NCBI RefSeq assembly: GCF_004353915.1 | Contig: NZ_SMRP01000011.1 | Span: 62,001 to 126,000 of the forward strand | DNA length: 64,000 bases | Source of the DNA: Paraburkholderia silviterrae | GTDB taxonomy: Bacteria; Pseudomonadota; Gammaproteobacteria; Burkholderiales; Burkholderiaceae | Direction: 5' to 3' | Shown: positions 35,801 to 43,045 of the stretch, piece by piece | Position numbering within the stretch: position 1 is the stretch's first letter | Layout of the letters: each line of letters starts with the position of its first letter | The notes under the pieces: model-generated | Told to the model about the DNA's origin: nothing | The model's input: only the letters and a program-made list of their open reading frames with translations | Database searches by the model: none | Position numbers and translations under genes: made by a program

Positions 35801-38800
35801 GGCGACGCGGCAGTTACAGCCGGTCGCGACATCAACGCGGGCACGGTGGCGCTGACCTCGTCGACGTATTCCACCGACCAGGGCGGACAGAACGCGTCGC
35901 ACGCCACGCTCACGCAGAACGTCGGCAGCGCCATCACGGGGGCTGGCAATGTGACAACGCTATCGGTGCGCGATACGACGATAACCGGCTCGACTGTTGC
36001 GGCCGGCAAGGATATGGCGATGGTCGCGGGCGGCGACGTGACGGTGGGCGCCGCGAAGGATACGTACTCGCACGATGAACAGTCGCTCAACGACAGCCGC
36101 GCCGCGCACGCTTCGTCGAGCCATGACGAGGCGGTACGCGGTAGTACGGTGAGCGCGGGCGGCAGCACCACCCTTGCGGCGGGCCAGAACGGCAGCGGCA
36201 ACCTGAATATCATGGGTTCGAGCGTCACGGCGGCCACGGGCGCAACGAATCTCGTTGCCACTGGCGACGTGAACATCGGTGGGGTGACGGAGACGCATGA
36301 CGCACAAGGATGGTCGCACTACGAGCACTCCGGGTTCCTCTCGAAGACGCAGACGGACGACGCAACGGCCTCGCATCAGGTGGTGACGATGGGCTCGACG
36401 GTGGCCGGCGATTCGGTCAACGGTGCAGCGGGTCACGACATGACCATCGCGGGCTCGACCGTCGCAGCGACGAATGATGTCGCGCTCGCGGCAGCCAACA
36501 ACCTGACCATTACGACCACGCAGGACACGAGCCAGAGCAGCACGTACCACGAGGAAAAGAAGTCGGGCTTCGGCGCGCTCAGTGGCGGCGGCCTGTCCAT
36601 CAACTACGGCACGCGTGACCAGAAGGATACGGCCAACGAAAGCAGCGTGACGAACAACGCGAGCCTCGTCGGCAGCACGGACGGCAGCGTAAGCATGACG
36701 GCCGGCAACAACCTGCACGTCTCGGGCAGCGACATCATCGCGGCTCAGAACGTCACGGGCACGGGCGCGAACGTGACCATTGACGCGGCCCAAGGCACGA
36801 CAAATCACGACGAGTCACATCAGGTCAAGCAAAGCGGTGTCTCGGTCGGGCTCGCTGGCAGCATGGGCGATGCAATCAACAATGCCTACTCCGAGGGGCA
36901 CGCGGCGGGCAATTCGGCGGGTAGCGGCGACAGCCGCGCCGCAGCGCTGCACGGCATTGCAGCGGCGAACGATGCCTATACGGCCGGCAGCGGCGCGGCG
37001 GGCGCCGTGACCGGCAAAAGCAAGCCGGACATCGGTGTATCGGTCTCGGTCGGTTCGAGCAGCAGCCGCAGCGACGCGAGTGAGAGCCAGACGCTGAACA
37101 GCGGCTCGAACGTGCAGGCAGGCGGGACGGCGGCATTCGTGGCGACGGGTAACGGTACGCCCGGTTCGGGCAACGTGACGATTGCCGGCTCGAACGTCAC
37201 CGCAAATGATGTCGTGCTGGCGGCAAAGGACAAGGTCGACATCGTCAACACGACCGACACTGACTCGACGCGCAGTTCGAACAGTTCGAGCAGCGCAAGC
37301 GTCGGCGTGCAATGGACGACCGGCGGCGGCTTCGGTATTTCGGCGTCGATGTCGAACGCGCACGGCAATGCGAACAGCGACGCGGCCATACAGAACGCTT
37401 CGCACGTCAACGGCGCGAACAGCGTCAGCATCGCGTCGGGTGGCGATACGAACGTCATCGGCTCACAGGTCAACGGCAGGCAGATCACGGCCGACGTGGG
37501 CGGCAACCTGAACATCGCCAGTGTGCAGGACATCACGAACAGTGCGGCGCACCAGAGCAGTTCGGGCGGTGGCTTTACCATCAGCCAGGGCGGCGGCGGC
37601 GCGAGTTTCAGCGCGCAGAACGGCCACGCGGACGGCAGCTATGCGGGTGTGAATGAACAGGCGGGTCTGTACGCGGGCGACGGCGGCTACGCCGTCAACG
37701 TCAAGGGCAATACGGGTCTAACCGGCGCGGTCATCGCGAGTACCGCAGACGCATCAAAGAACAGCCTGACCACTGGCACGCTGACGTACAGCGACATCGC
37801 TAATCACTCGCAGTACGACGCGAACAGCAACGGCATCAGCGCGGGCGTGGCACTCGCGAACAGCGGCAAGTCGGTCGGCCCCGCTTCGGGCACGAACGGC
37901 GGCGGCGTCTCGCCGATGCTTCCGCAGAACGACAGCGGCTCGTCGGATGCAACCACGCGCAGCGCGGTCAGCGCCGGCACGATTACCGTCACGGACACCG
38001 CGCATCAGACGCAAGACGTTGCTGGCCTGAGTCGCGACACGACGAACACGAACGGCACGGTATCCAGGCTACCGGACGTGAATGCCCTCCTGAACCAGCA
38101 GGCCGACCGGATGAGCGCAGCACAGGCCGCAGGTCAGGCGGTCGCGCAACGCATCGGTGACTATGCGAAGGCACAACAGGCGGCAACGGGCGATCCTGAA
38201 TGGGCGGAAGGCGGTGACAAGCGCGCGGCGATGCAGGCGGCAGGAGCGGCTGTGGTGGCGGGTCTTGGCGGTGGCGTGGGGAGCGCGGTTGCGGGCGCGG
38301 CGGGTGCGGCGATTGGTTCGAAGATTGCGCCGACGCTGAACGAACTGAGCGGTTCGATTGCGGCATCGAATCCGACCGGTGATACGGACGTGAACAAGGC
38401 GCTCGGGAACATTGTGGCGAACGTGATCGCGACTGGCGCGGGTGCGGCGGCGGGTGGCGCGGGGGCGTTCTCCAGTTCGGACGTGGACCGGTACAACCGG
38501 CAGTTGCATCCTGACGAGCGCCAATGGGCCAAGGACAATGCGGGCAAGTTCGCGCAGATCTACCAGGACCAGACCGGGCAGACCATCACGCCAGATCAGG
38601 CGCAGCAGATGCTGCTGGCGAGTGGCTATCGTATGGTGGATGCGGCAGCGAGCGCGGGTCCGGCACCGGATGGAAACAAATATGCAACGGCGTTCATCAG
38701 CCAGTATGGCGGCGACATGTTCCGGGCCACCTCTGCGGAGTACAACAGCCCGTTCCTCTATGGCAATGCCGATCATTCGCTGACACCTGAACAGAGAGCA

Positions 38801-39445
38801 TTACCTGGTCACGAAGCGAATCCCGCAGTGGGTCTTGCGATTGCGGGGGCTCTGGCTGCGCCCGCGGTGCTTCCCGCATTGGCGGCAATTCCCGGTACAC
38901 CGATCCTCGGGATTGACGGAGCGTTGGGGTCGGCAGCATTGGCCTCGAAGGCTGGAACCGGTGCTATTAGTGCTACGCTCAGCGTGGGTTCCCAATACAT
39001 CCAGAACGGAAATGTCAATTGGGTGGATGTTGGGGGAGCGTATGCAACTGGCTTTATAGGTTCCTATGACCTTGGTGGAGTATATAAAAATCTGGCGTGG
39101 AACGTTGCTGTAAATACGCTTAACGGCGGAGCGACGACCGCGATTAATAATCAATTCCAAGGAAAAAACGACAATATCATTGGTGCGGGCGTTACCAGTG
39201 GTGCATTTAGCGCAATTGGTTATGGTGCAGGCGCAATCACCGCAAACACGATTAATTCGATCATGCGACCAACGATTAATAACGCGGGCTCGTGGACAAG
39301 TACCGGTGCGTGGTCAGGGAGTGGTTACAATCTGTTCAACCCGAACAATACTGCGGTCATTGGTGGCGGAATCACTGGAGGAACTTTGCAAGAGATTGTG
39401 CAAGGCGGAATCAAACGAGCACAGCAAACAGGAAGCAAGAAATGA
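29885..39445 (+). CDS. CdiA/FhaB-like two-partner secretion exoprotein (TpsA) with variable C-terminus
   Basis: A 3186-residue giant surface protein. The ATG at 29885 gives an extended signal peptide: ESPR region MNKNNHRLVFNRHRGMLVAV, then a Sec core ending AFA-Q at residues 63/64. The TPS domain follows, with NPNL at MINGNPNLAPGQSA and SPSGI in place of NPNGI. Glycine/Asn-rich FHA repeats run to about residue 1370. A distinct Trp/Tyr-containing region follows (about 1370-1840), whose last part has the conserved CdiA-type block TSYTKFISSDYMLGQLGL and RLGDGYYETQLIREQV. A second FHA repeat half follows. At residue 2869 YNRQLHPDERQWAKDN marks the pretoxin boundary, and about 317 variable residues, AT-richer after about 38960, complete it. 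It should be exported by a TpsB partner, but none is in the window. Confidence 0.88.
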   Translation: MNKNNHRLVFNRHRGMLVAVEETATAAGKAGESCSPGSTGICLILRRLLPAALLAPVPMLAFAQIVAGGAHAPNVIQTQNGLDQVNINRPAGGSGVSVNTYNRFDVPSRGAILNNASSIVQTQQAGMINGNPNLAPGQSAKIIVNQVNSQNPAQLGGYVEVAGSRAEVVLASPSGISVSGGGFINTSRAILTTGTPSFGPDGSLSGFNVTGGNITVNGAGLNASNVDQVDLLARAIQTNAAIYAKNLNVITGANRIDHDALSATPIAGDGPAPGVAVDVSNLGGMYANRVYLVGTEAGVGVSLKGIVAANAGDLVLTTQGKLVLASQANASGNISASARDGIENSGTIYAQQNVSLNTAGALSNSGTVAAQQNTMASAGSVNSTGTLAAGVNSDGVVTQAANLNVSGSGGLTATGHNVSGGDVALSGNGVNLAGSDTSATGNLSLNAGAGDANLTGASVKAGNALSARASGTLTTDNASVSSGGAQTLTAGAMSNHNGQVVSGGTLNANITGAMANQGVMQSAGAQSVIAGSLDNTAGHILSLNGDGLNLGIAGALLNGMGGVIGGNGNVSASAYTFTNTGQVSALANAVLRAWNLDNSGSATAGSTLTATATGALSNAGGTLSGATTTVSGASIDNTKGNINGDALALTTSGDLLNEGGSITQSGTGDQTVQAGGKVSNANGGKIASNASNLSISGTSVDNDSGTIAHAGTNALNVTGTNGVSNVGGNIGSNGSATVHGSTVNNTRGTMTAKQNLSAQAQALVNQNGTMGAGQTLNASANGALDNRGGSMTGATTTVSGGSIDNTDGDIEGTTVGVSTPGDLLNQGGTILQSGADAQTVQAGGKLDNSSGGKIASNASSLKLSGSAIDNDNGSITHAGTDTLNVTTTGDLSNVNGQIASNGSVSTQSASLENTNGSITAQHAATVNATNGIVNANGLLYGHDSLSATTGGDFDNTAGAAQTAGDLGVNAGGTLTNRNGAMTANGAHGTMNVSAGALDNTNGVMTNAGDSATAITSGSGIANSGGTMGGNGDATLTGRTLDNASGGNVVAGGAANLAISDTIDNRGGTAYGGTALNIGQATTAVINDAGTMLGGLDVTANVASFSNVDGAVRANRDIAASGAISGDGEMTSGRNLSLDIAGDYTNTANNHLNADGDMSIHASGTLTNNAELAAGGALNASGANVVNAAGADMNSSATTVTASDTISNAGIIEGDKVTTNSPTLNNTGGIIGNDVTLNATDVTNDGAAAVIAGADKVGIYASNSVTNRNGALIYSAGNLEIGKDGTRDASGMLADQTNTIDNIAADMQAEGDIDLAGHTINNIRPNIVVAPGTPVTTSNTLTMWTADLGDDLSAGVFGHYHSLDFPQWNWDPKAIGTEVHNALARPITVTIPASQVTNLDTTAQSFSLTEPVYDHYMSGSTVVARDITQNATQWYNSLTQNPDGTVSITFWPDFDPNKHIRPDQNDLRFDLGSSHDFVEKSRTTTTTTTADQLVSSGAMANMIAQGAIRMNADGGAINNESSTMAAGGDLTRRAIGGSVNDTGTVLQQDVTAQTTSIYYWHQKTGGSTSTQGPLDNGKYDGITQSTTTIDALPAIATSNQTVQTDAQDITIASVDRHGQTVTGSGVAGGDATGTQPGGVTTNGSATSVTGVTGQGGSTQNIATTGDQTKRPQTLGTADGGIPDLKLPIKALYTYQTAPGTEYLIETNPRFTSYTKFISSDYMLGQLGLNPQDIEKRLGDGYYETQLIREQVTQLTGRSMLNDYATNLDEYAALMNNGVTYSKAFNLSVGMGLTDEQMRQLTTDMVWLVNQTVTLPDGSQQTVLVPKLYLAQSSTVDLKDSGALVAGNQVIQNASGDFSNSGHVVGDVATAIIGNNIVNKGVIGSGGTTTVSAVQDVNNIGGRIGGVDTVVTAGRDINNVTTTNQVSAVDRAGAFESGASSMGVQSVATISGSNSVTAVAARDVNLAGSAIASGGDAAVTAGRDINAGTVALTSSTYSTDQGGQNASHATLTQNVGSAITGAGNVTTLSVRDTTITGSTVAAGKDMAMVAGGDVTVGAAKDTYSHDEQSLNDSRAAHASSSHDEAVRGSTVSAGGSTTLAAGQNGSGNLNIMGSSVTAATGATNLVATGDVNIGGVTETHDAQGWSHYEHSGFLSKTQTDDATASHQVVTMGSTVAGDSVNGAAGHDMTIAGSTVAATNDVALAAANNLTITTTQDTSQSSTYHEEKKSGFGALSGGGLSINYGTRDQKDTANESSVTNNASLVGSTDGSVSMTAGNNLHVSGSDIIAAQNVTGTGANVTIDAAQGTTNHDESHQVKQSGVSVGLAGSMGDAINNAYSEGHAAGNSAGSGDSRAAALHGIAAANDAYTAGSGAAGAVTGKSKPDIGVSVSVGSSSSRSDASESQTLNSGSNVQAGGTAAFVATGNGTPGSGNVTIAGSNVTANDVVLAAKDKVDIVNTTDTDSTRSSNSSSSASVGVQWTTGGGFGISASMSNAHGNANSDAAIQNASHVNGANSVSIASGGDTNVIGSQVNGRQITADVGGNLNIASVQDITNSAAHQSSSGGGFTISQGGGGASFSAQNGHADGSYAGVNEQAGLYAGDGGYAVNVKGNTGLTGAVIASTADASKNSLTTGTLTYSDIANHSQYDANSNGISAGVALANSGKSVGPASGTNGGGVSPMLPQNDSGSSDATTRSAVSAGTITVTDTAHQTQDVAGLSRDTTNTNGTVSRLPDVNALLNQQADRMSAAQAAGQAVAQRIGDYAKAQQAATGDPEWAEGGDKRAAMQAAGAAVVAGLGGGVGSAVAGAAGAAIGSKIAPTLNELSGSIAASNPTGDTDVNKALGNIVANVIATGAGAAAGGAGAFSSSDVDRYNRQLHPDERQWAKDNAGKFAQIYQDQTGQTITPDQAQQMLLASGYRMVDAAASAGPAPDGNKYATAFISQYGGDMFRATSAEYNSPFLYGNADHSLTPEQRALPGHEANPAVGLAIAGALAAPAVLPALAAIPGTPILGIDGALGSAALASKAGTGAISATLSVGSQYIQNGNVNWVDVGGAYATGFIGSYDLGGVYKNLAWNVAVNTLNGGATTAINNQFQGKNDNIIGAGVTSGAFSAIGYGAGAITANTINSIMRPTINNAGSWTSTGAWSGSGYNLFNPNNTAVIGGGITGGTLQEIVQGGIKRAQQTGSKK
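31711..32714 (+). repeat. 504-bp direct duplication inside the exoprotein FHA region
   Basis: Two consecutive blocks of about 168 residues share the same order of motifs: GATTTVSG[A/G]SIDNT, GDLLN[E/Q]GG, QTVQAGGK, GGKIASNAS and AHAG/THAG. The matching stretches GGGGCGACCACGACC (31757) and GGGGCGACGACGACC (32261) are exactly 504 bp apart. The copies have diverged moderately, so this is an old in-frame duplication. Confidence 0.75.
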
Positions 39446-39657
39446 TTCGCCGATTAGCAACTGTGTTCTTATGTACGGCCTGCATTTGGCTAGTTGCCTG
39501 TTCAATTGCCTGGTTCGGTGGGAGCTATGCATACGCCACGTTCAATGGGTTGCATTACTCACCGGGATGGAATGATACTGTTTCAATAGTCCGGATTGCA
39601 CTTCTAATAGCGTTAGTCTTTACGTTGCTTGCTTGGCTCAAGACAAAAAACGCCTAA
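39442..39657 (+). CDS. Two-helix small membrane protein, candidate immunity protein of the exoprotein toxin
   Basis: A 71-residue protein whose ATG overlaps the exoprotein stop codon (ATGA at 39442-39445). That is the position and coupling expected of a cdiI immunity gene. Two hydrophobic helices are visible, VFLCTACIWLVACSIAWFGG and IVRIALLIALVFTLLAWL. It is AT-richer than the genome, like the toxin tip before it. A membrane immunity protein suggests a toxin that acts on the inner membrane (inference from known CDI systems, where pore- or ionophore-type tips have membrane immunity proteins). It resembles no family that I recognise. Confidence 0.7.
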   Translation: MIRRLATVFLCTACIWLVACSIAWFGGSYAYATFNGLHYSPGWNDTVSIVRIALLIALVFTLLAWLKTKNA

Positions 39658-40498
39658 ACAGCAACCCCTGCCCCAGCCGGGGTTGCTGTTTGCAATCCTG
39701 TACAACCAGCAGTTGCATCCGCAGGAAAAGACGCTGGCGAAGCGGTTGGCTGACGAGAGCGGCGGGAAATATAGCCGGGCGCAGATCGAAGGCCAGTTGC
39801 GTATCATGGGTGTCAGCAATAACGGCACGAACGAATCGGGCGCGCCGACGACACTGATCGGCCAGACACCTACGGATTCCGGCGCGAAATGGATATCGGG
39901 TGGCACGACGGCGAATGGTCAGCCGATCCTGACGCAAGTGACCGCGCAGGCCGATCCGCAGCTGCAGTCCTACATTCTTGCGAACTACAACGGCGCCTCA
40001 TCGGGACAGGTGCCGAGTCAGTTCACATATGCGCTGACGGGACATAGTGGCTCGGCCAATATCACCGGGCCGTTCACGAAGTTCGATCAATCGGACGAAA
40101 ATTTCATGCGAGGTACAACCGCTGACGTGGCTTCGATGGTGTCGACCAATGCGGGAAGGTTCAGTGCCGCGACGGCTGCCGCTGCAACTGTTCCTTCGCC
40201 TTACTCTGCCGGATTCTCGGCAGCGGCCTATGCAGCCACGGTTGCGGGATTTACGGCCGACGCTGTAGCGCAAATGGTTAAGCCTGATGTAGGCCAATAT
40301 CTGACCTCTGGGGGAATCGGTATCGCGGCGAACGCGGTATCGGAAAAGTATCCGGCGCTCAGTCCAGCAATCAATGAATCCGCTAACGTACTTAACAATG
40401 GCAGTGCATCGCAGGCGGTCCAAAACACCTTCAACAACTACATAAAACAGGTGATTGACAGGAAATATGGAAGCGGAAATAAAAATGATAAAAATTAG
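39629..40498 (+). CDS. Orphan CdiA-CT-like toxin-tip fragment
   Basis: An open frame of up to 289 codons with no convincing start: it opens inside the upstream gene at a TTG, and the first internal ATG is at 39806. Right after the hairpin it reads ILYNQQLHPQEKTLAKRLAD, the same pretoxin junction as YNRQLHPDERQWAKDN in the full exoprotein. At DNA level GTACAACC(A/G)GCAGTTGCATCC matches in 20 of 21 positions (39700-39720 versus 38491-38511). The remainder is a different C-terminal sequence with an Ala-rich hydrophobic stretch (FSAATAAAATVPSPYSAGFS) and a Lys-rich end. This is the layout of an orphan cdiA-CT module, a displaced toxin tip that may be silent until recombined into the main gene. 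The toxin activity is not recognisable. Confidence 0.7.
   Translation: MLGSRQKTPKQQPLPQPGLLFAILYNQQLHPQEKTLAKRLADESGGKYSRAQIEGQLRIMGVSNNGTNESGAPTTLIGQTPTDSGAKWISGGTTANGQPILTQVTAQADPQLQSYILANYNGASSGQVPSQFTYALTGHSGSANITGPFTKFDQSDENFMRGTTADVASMVSTNAGRFSAATAAAATVPSPYSAGFSAAAYAATVAGFTADAVAQMVKPDVGQYLTSGGIGIAANAVSEKYPALSPAINESANVLNNGSASQAVQNTFNNYIKQVIDRKYGSGNKNDKN
39656..39691 (+). terminator. Perfect 13-bp hairpin after the first immunity-like gene
   Basis: AAACAGCAACCCC (39656-39668) pairs fully with GGGGTTGCTGTTT (39679-39691) around a 10-nt loop, overlapping the last bases of the stop codon. The A-tail/T-tail symmetry makes it a bidirectional intrinsic terminator. It isolates the main exoprotein/immunity transcript from the orphan module that begins immediately after it. 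Confidence 0.75.
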
Positions 40499-40766
40499 AA
40501 TTCTTGACGACGGGAACTTCACGCGTTGGTTCAGACTATGCCTGATTTTTATTGGCATTGGTCTTATGTACTGGACAATTAAATACGTCGAACCGTCACT
40601 CTGGAGCGGATTTCTTCTGCTCTTCGGATTCGGGATCGCACTAGTAGGTGGAATGACCAGCCGCGCTGCCTTGTTGAAGATCAAGCCATTCGACAGCAGC
40701 TACAAGAAGGCGCGCAAGAGCTATGAGATCAAGGACGAGGATAATAACTCCGGGGGAAAGAAATGA
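40485..40766 (+). CDS. Two-helix small membrane protein, candidate immunity protein of the orphan toxin tip
   Basis: A 93-residue protein starting at the ATG at 40485 (GCGGAAA upstream), overlapping the end of the orphan tip by 14 nt; an ATG at 40467 is also possible. Two membrane helices are seen, RLCLIFIGIGLMYWTI and LWSGFLLLFGFGIALVGG, then a charged cytoplasmic tail ending in KDEDNNSGGKK. Size, position and helix count parallel the immunity-like gene at 39442, but the sequence differs. So each toxin tip here is paired with its own small membrane protein. Confidence 0.65.
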   Translation: MIKIRILDDGNFTRWFRLCLIFIGIGLMYWTIKYVEPSLWSGFLLLFGFGIALVGGMTSRAALLKIKPFDSSYKKARKSYEIKDEDNNSGGKK

Positions 40767-40907
40767 CAGAGTCACCCGTCTTTGTCGGCGAAGATATCGG
40801 TGTGATATTGGTTTGCCGCATACCCGTTCTCGGCGCTTCTTGCAATTGTCGGCTATCTTGCTGCACAAGGACTAAGAGCGATCCGAAGTAATTCCGTCGT
40901 TCTTTGA
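40763..40907 (+). pseudogene. Frameshifted small membrane protein gene
   Basis: An ATG at 40763 overlaps the previous stop (ATGA) and has GGGGGAAAG upstream. It opens MTESPVFVGEDIGVI and then runs into an implausible Cys-rich reading ending at 40891. In the +1 frame from 40809 the sequence becomes WFAAYPFSALLAIVGYLAAQ followed by GLRAIRSNSVVL and a stop at 40905. Together they give a sensible protein of about 47 residues with one membrane helix, so a single-base insertion near 40808 is likely. It could also be a sequencing error. Confidence 0.5.
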
Positions 40908-41114
40908 ATAAAGCCGCCAGAAAATGAAAATCCGAAAGACGGGCGCGGCGCTAGCTCTCACAGCCTTGGCCCGTCTCGCGTCCAACGTCCTGGCGCAAAG
41001 CCAGCCGCAACTTCTCCACAGATTGTGGTGACAAGCCTGTGCATATCCCCCGGACAGGCAAACCAACTCCTTGAGCGCACAAGGAATTTCCCCCGCGCAT
41101 CGCAATTCGGCCAC

Positions 41115-41135
41115 GCATCGATCAGGCATCGATGC
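41115..41135. terminator. Hairpin GCATCGAT / ATCGATGC upstream of the chemoreceptor promoter
   Basis: A perfect 8-bp stem with a 5-nt loop, 21 bp before the sigma-28 promoter and downstream of the toxin-module remnants. It may end read-through from the upstream module or be a protein-binding site. The rest of 40908-41114 shows nothing recognisable. Confidence 0.35.
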
Positions 41136-41155
41136 ATCTCCCCCACCTAATCCCC

Positions 41156-41182
41156 TAAAGATTGTGTGGGCAATGCCGTTAA
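41156..41182 (+). promoter_or_regulatory. Sigma-28 (FliA) promoter of the PAS chemoreceptor gene
   Basis: TAAAGATT (41156-41163), an 11-bp spacer, then GCCGTTAA (41175-41182). The flagellar sigma-28 consensus is TAAAGTTT-N11-GCCGATAA, so the spacing is exact and 13 of 16 bases match. The start site would be about 40 bp upstream of the receptor's ATG. This places the receptor in the late flagellar/chemotaxis regulon. Confidence 0.75.
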
Positions 41183-41229
41183 TCCTTACATGTTGTCGGG
41201 TCGTGAGCGACCCCATTGCAAGGAACCCC

Positions 41230-42903
41230 ATGCGCAACAACCAGCCCATCACGCAGCAGGAATTCGACTACCCTGCTTCGCAGATGCTCGTTTCGGCCAC
41301 CGATCTCAAAGGCCGCATTCAGTATTGCAATCCCGCGTTCGTCGCCGTCTCCGGTTTCGCGAAAGAAGAATTGATCGGCAAGGCGCATAACGTCATCCGC
41401 CATCCCGACATGCCGCCCGAGGCCTTCGCCGACCTGTGGGAGACCATTCAATCCGGCCGTCCCTGGACCGCGCTCGTGAAGAACCGCCGCAAGGACGGCG
41501 ATCATTACTGGGTGCGCGCGAACGTGACCCCCGTCTCGGAGCAGGGCACCGTGGTGGGCTATCTGAGTGTGCGCGTGAAGCCGAGCCGCGAGGAGATCCG
41601 CGAGGCCGAGGCGCTCTACGCGCAGATGCGCGAAGGGCGTCAGCGCAGCGCGCGCCTGCGCCGCGGCGCGCTCGTGCGCACCGGCCTGGTTGGCGCGGTG
41701 CAGTCGCTCATGCGTCTGCCCGTGGCCACACGCATCGCCATCGGCTATGCGCTCGTGCCCGCTGCGCTCGCCGCCGCGGGCTTCGGCGCCTGGCGCGGGC
41801 TGCCGCCCACGCCGTTCTGGTGCGCATTCGGCGCGGCGGCGGTGTGCAGCCTCGCGGCCTGGCGGCTCGCCACGCGCCACCTGGGCGAGCCGCTCGCGCA
41901 GATGTCGATGGCGTCCACGCGCATGGCTGCGGGAGACCTCACCGCCGCGCTCGCCATTGCCTCGAAGGACGATCTCGGCGACGTGCTCCAGGCGCTCAAT
42001 CAGCTCCAGGCCAATCTCACCGCCATCGTGTTCGACGTGCGCGCGCAGATCGACGGCATGCTCGAGGCCGCCCACGAGATTTCGAGTGGCAATCTCGATC
42101 TCTCGCGCCGCACCGAGCTGCAAGCCGCCTCGCTCGAAGAAACAGCCGCCACCATGGACCAGCTCACCACCACGGTGCAGGCCAACGCCGAGGCGAGCAC
42201 GCGCGCACTCGAGCTCGCACGCGCGGCGCAGTCGGCCGCCGCCGAGGGCGGCTCGATCGCGGGCCGCATGGAACGCACGATGTCCGGCATCACCGACGCC
42301 TCGCGGCGCATCTCCGACATCACCGGCGTGATCGACGGCATCGCGTTCCAGACCAATATCCTCGCGCTCAATGCGGCCGTCGAAGCCGCGCGCGCGGGCG
42401 AGGCGGGCCGCTCGTTCGCCGTGGTCGCTGGCGAGGTGCGCATGCTCGCGCAGCGCTGCGCGGCCTCCGCGAAGGAGATCAAGCAGGTCGTGGACGCCAG
42501 CGTGAGCGAGATCGCCCAGGGCACGGCGCTCGTCGGCGACACGACCGCCCAGATGCGCGCCATCGACGAAGCCGTGAGCCGCGTTTCAGCCATCATCGTC
42601 GAGGTCGCCAACGCGAGCGGCGAGCAGGCCGAGGGCATCCACCAGGTCAATCAGGCGGTCGCGCATCTGGACAGCGCCACGCAGCAAAACGCCGCGCTCG
42701 TCGAGCAGGCCGCCGCCACGGCGCAGCGGCTCGCCGAGCAAGCCGACGTGCTCGACGAGGCCGTGCGCCTCTTCACGCTTGCGGGCACGCACTCGAGCGA
42801 GCGCAGCGCGCCCGTACAGCGACAGGCGCGGCGCACGCCCTCGCACGCGTCTGTGCAGGTGCACACTCAGATGCATGAACGGGAGGAAGCGCTGGAGGCT
42901 TGA
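41230..42903 (+). CDS. Aer-type PAS-containing methyl-accepting chemotaxis protein
   Basis: A 557-residue receptor starting MRNNQPITQQEFDYP, preceded by AAGGAA. The N-terminal PAS domain (about residues 15-125; LVSATDLKGRIQYCNPAFVA, FAKEELIGKAHNVIRHPDMP, WTALVKNRRKDGDHYWVRAN) is of the aerotaxis-receptor type that binds FAD. Two short membrane helices follow at about 170-215, then HAMP, and a full MCP signalling domain with the tip IDGIAFQTNILALNAAVEAA. It probably senses redox or oxygen status from the cytoplasm and signals to CheA/CheW. A methylation-site pentapeptide is not obvious at the C-terminus, which ends EEALEA. A sigma-28 promoter drives it. Confidence 0.92.
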   Translation: MRNNQPITQQEFDYPASQMLVSATDLKGRIQYCNPAFVAVSGFAKEELIGKAHNVIRHPDMPPEAFADLWETIQSGRPWTALVKNRRKDGDHYWVRANVTPVSEQGTVVGYLSVRVKPSREEIREAEALYAQMREGRQRSARLRRGALVRTGLVGAVQSLMRLPVATRIAIGYALVPAALAAAGFGAWRGLPPTPFWCAFGAAAVCSLAAWRLATRHLGEPLAQMSMASTRMAAGDLTAALAIASKDDLGDVLQALNQLQANLTAIVFDVRAQIDGMLEAAHEISSGNLDLSRRTELQAASLEETAATMDQLTTTVQANAEASTRALELARAAQSAAAEGGSIAGRMERTMSGITDASRRISDITGVIDGIAFQTNILALNAAVEAARAGEAGRSFAVVAGEVRMLAQRCAASAKEIKQVVDASVSEIAQGTALVGDTTAQMRAIDEAVSRVSAIIVEVANASGEQAEGIHQVNQAVAHLDSATQQNAALVEQAAATAQRLAEQADVLDEAVRLFTLAGTHSSERSAPVQRQARRTPSHASVQVHTQMHEREEALEA

Positions 42904-43045
42904 GCGCTTTCACGAGCGCATGCCCACGAAAGCGCATCCGGCATAGCACGCGAAAGCGTTCCGTAATTTCATCGCTTGCTCCGATTAAGCTGAAAGATCC
43001 GCATAAATCCCATCTCGACGGGGCGCCAGCCAGGCTTCACTATGA

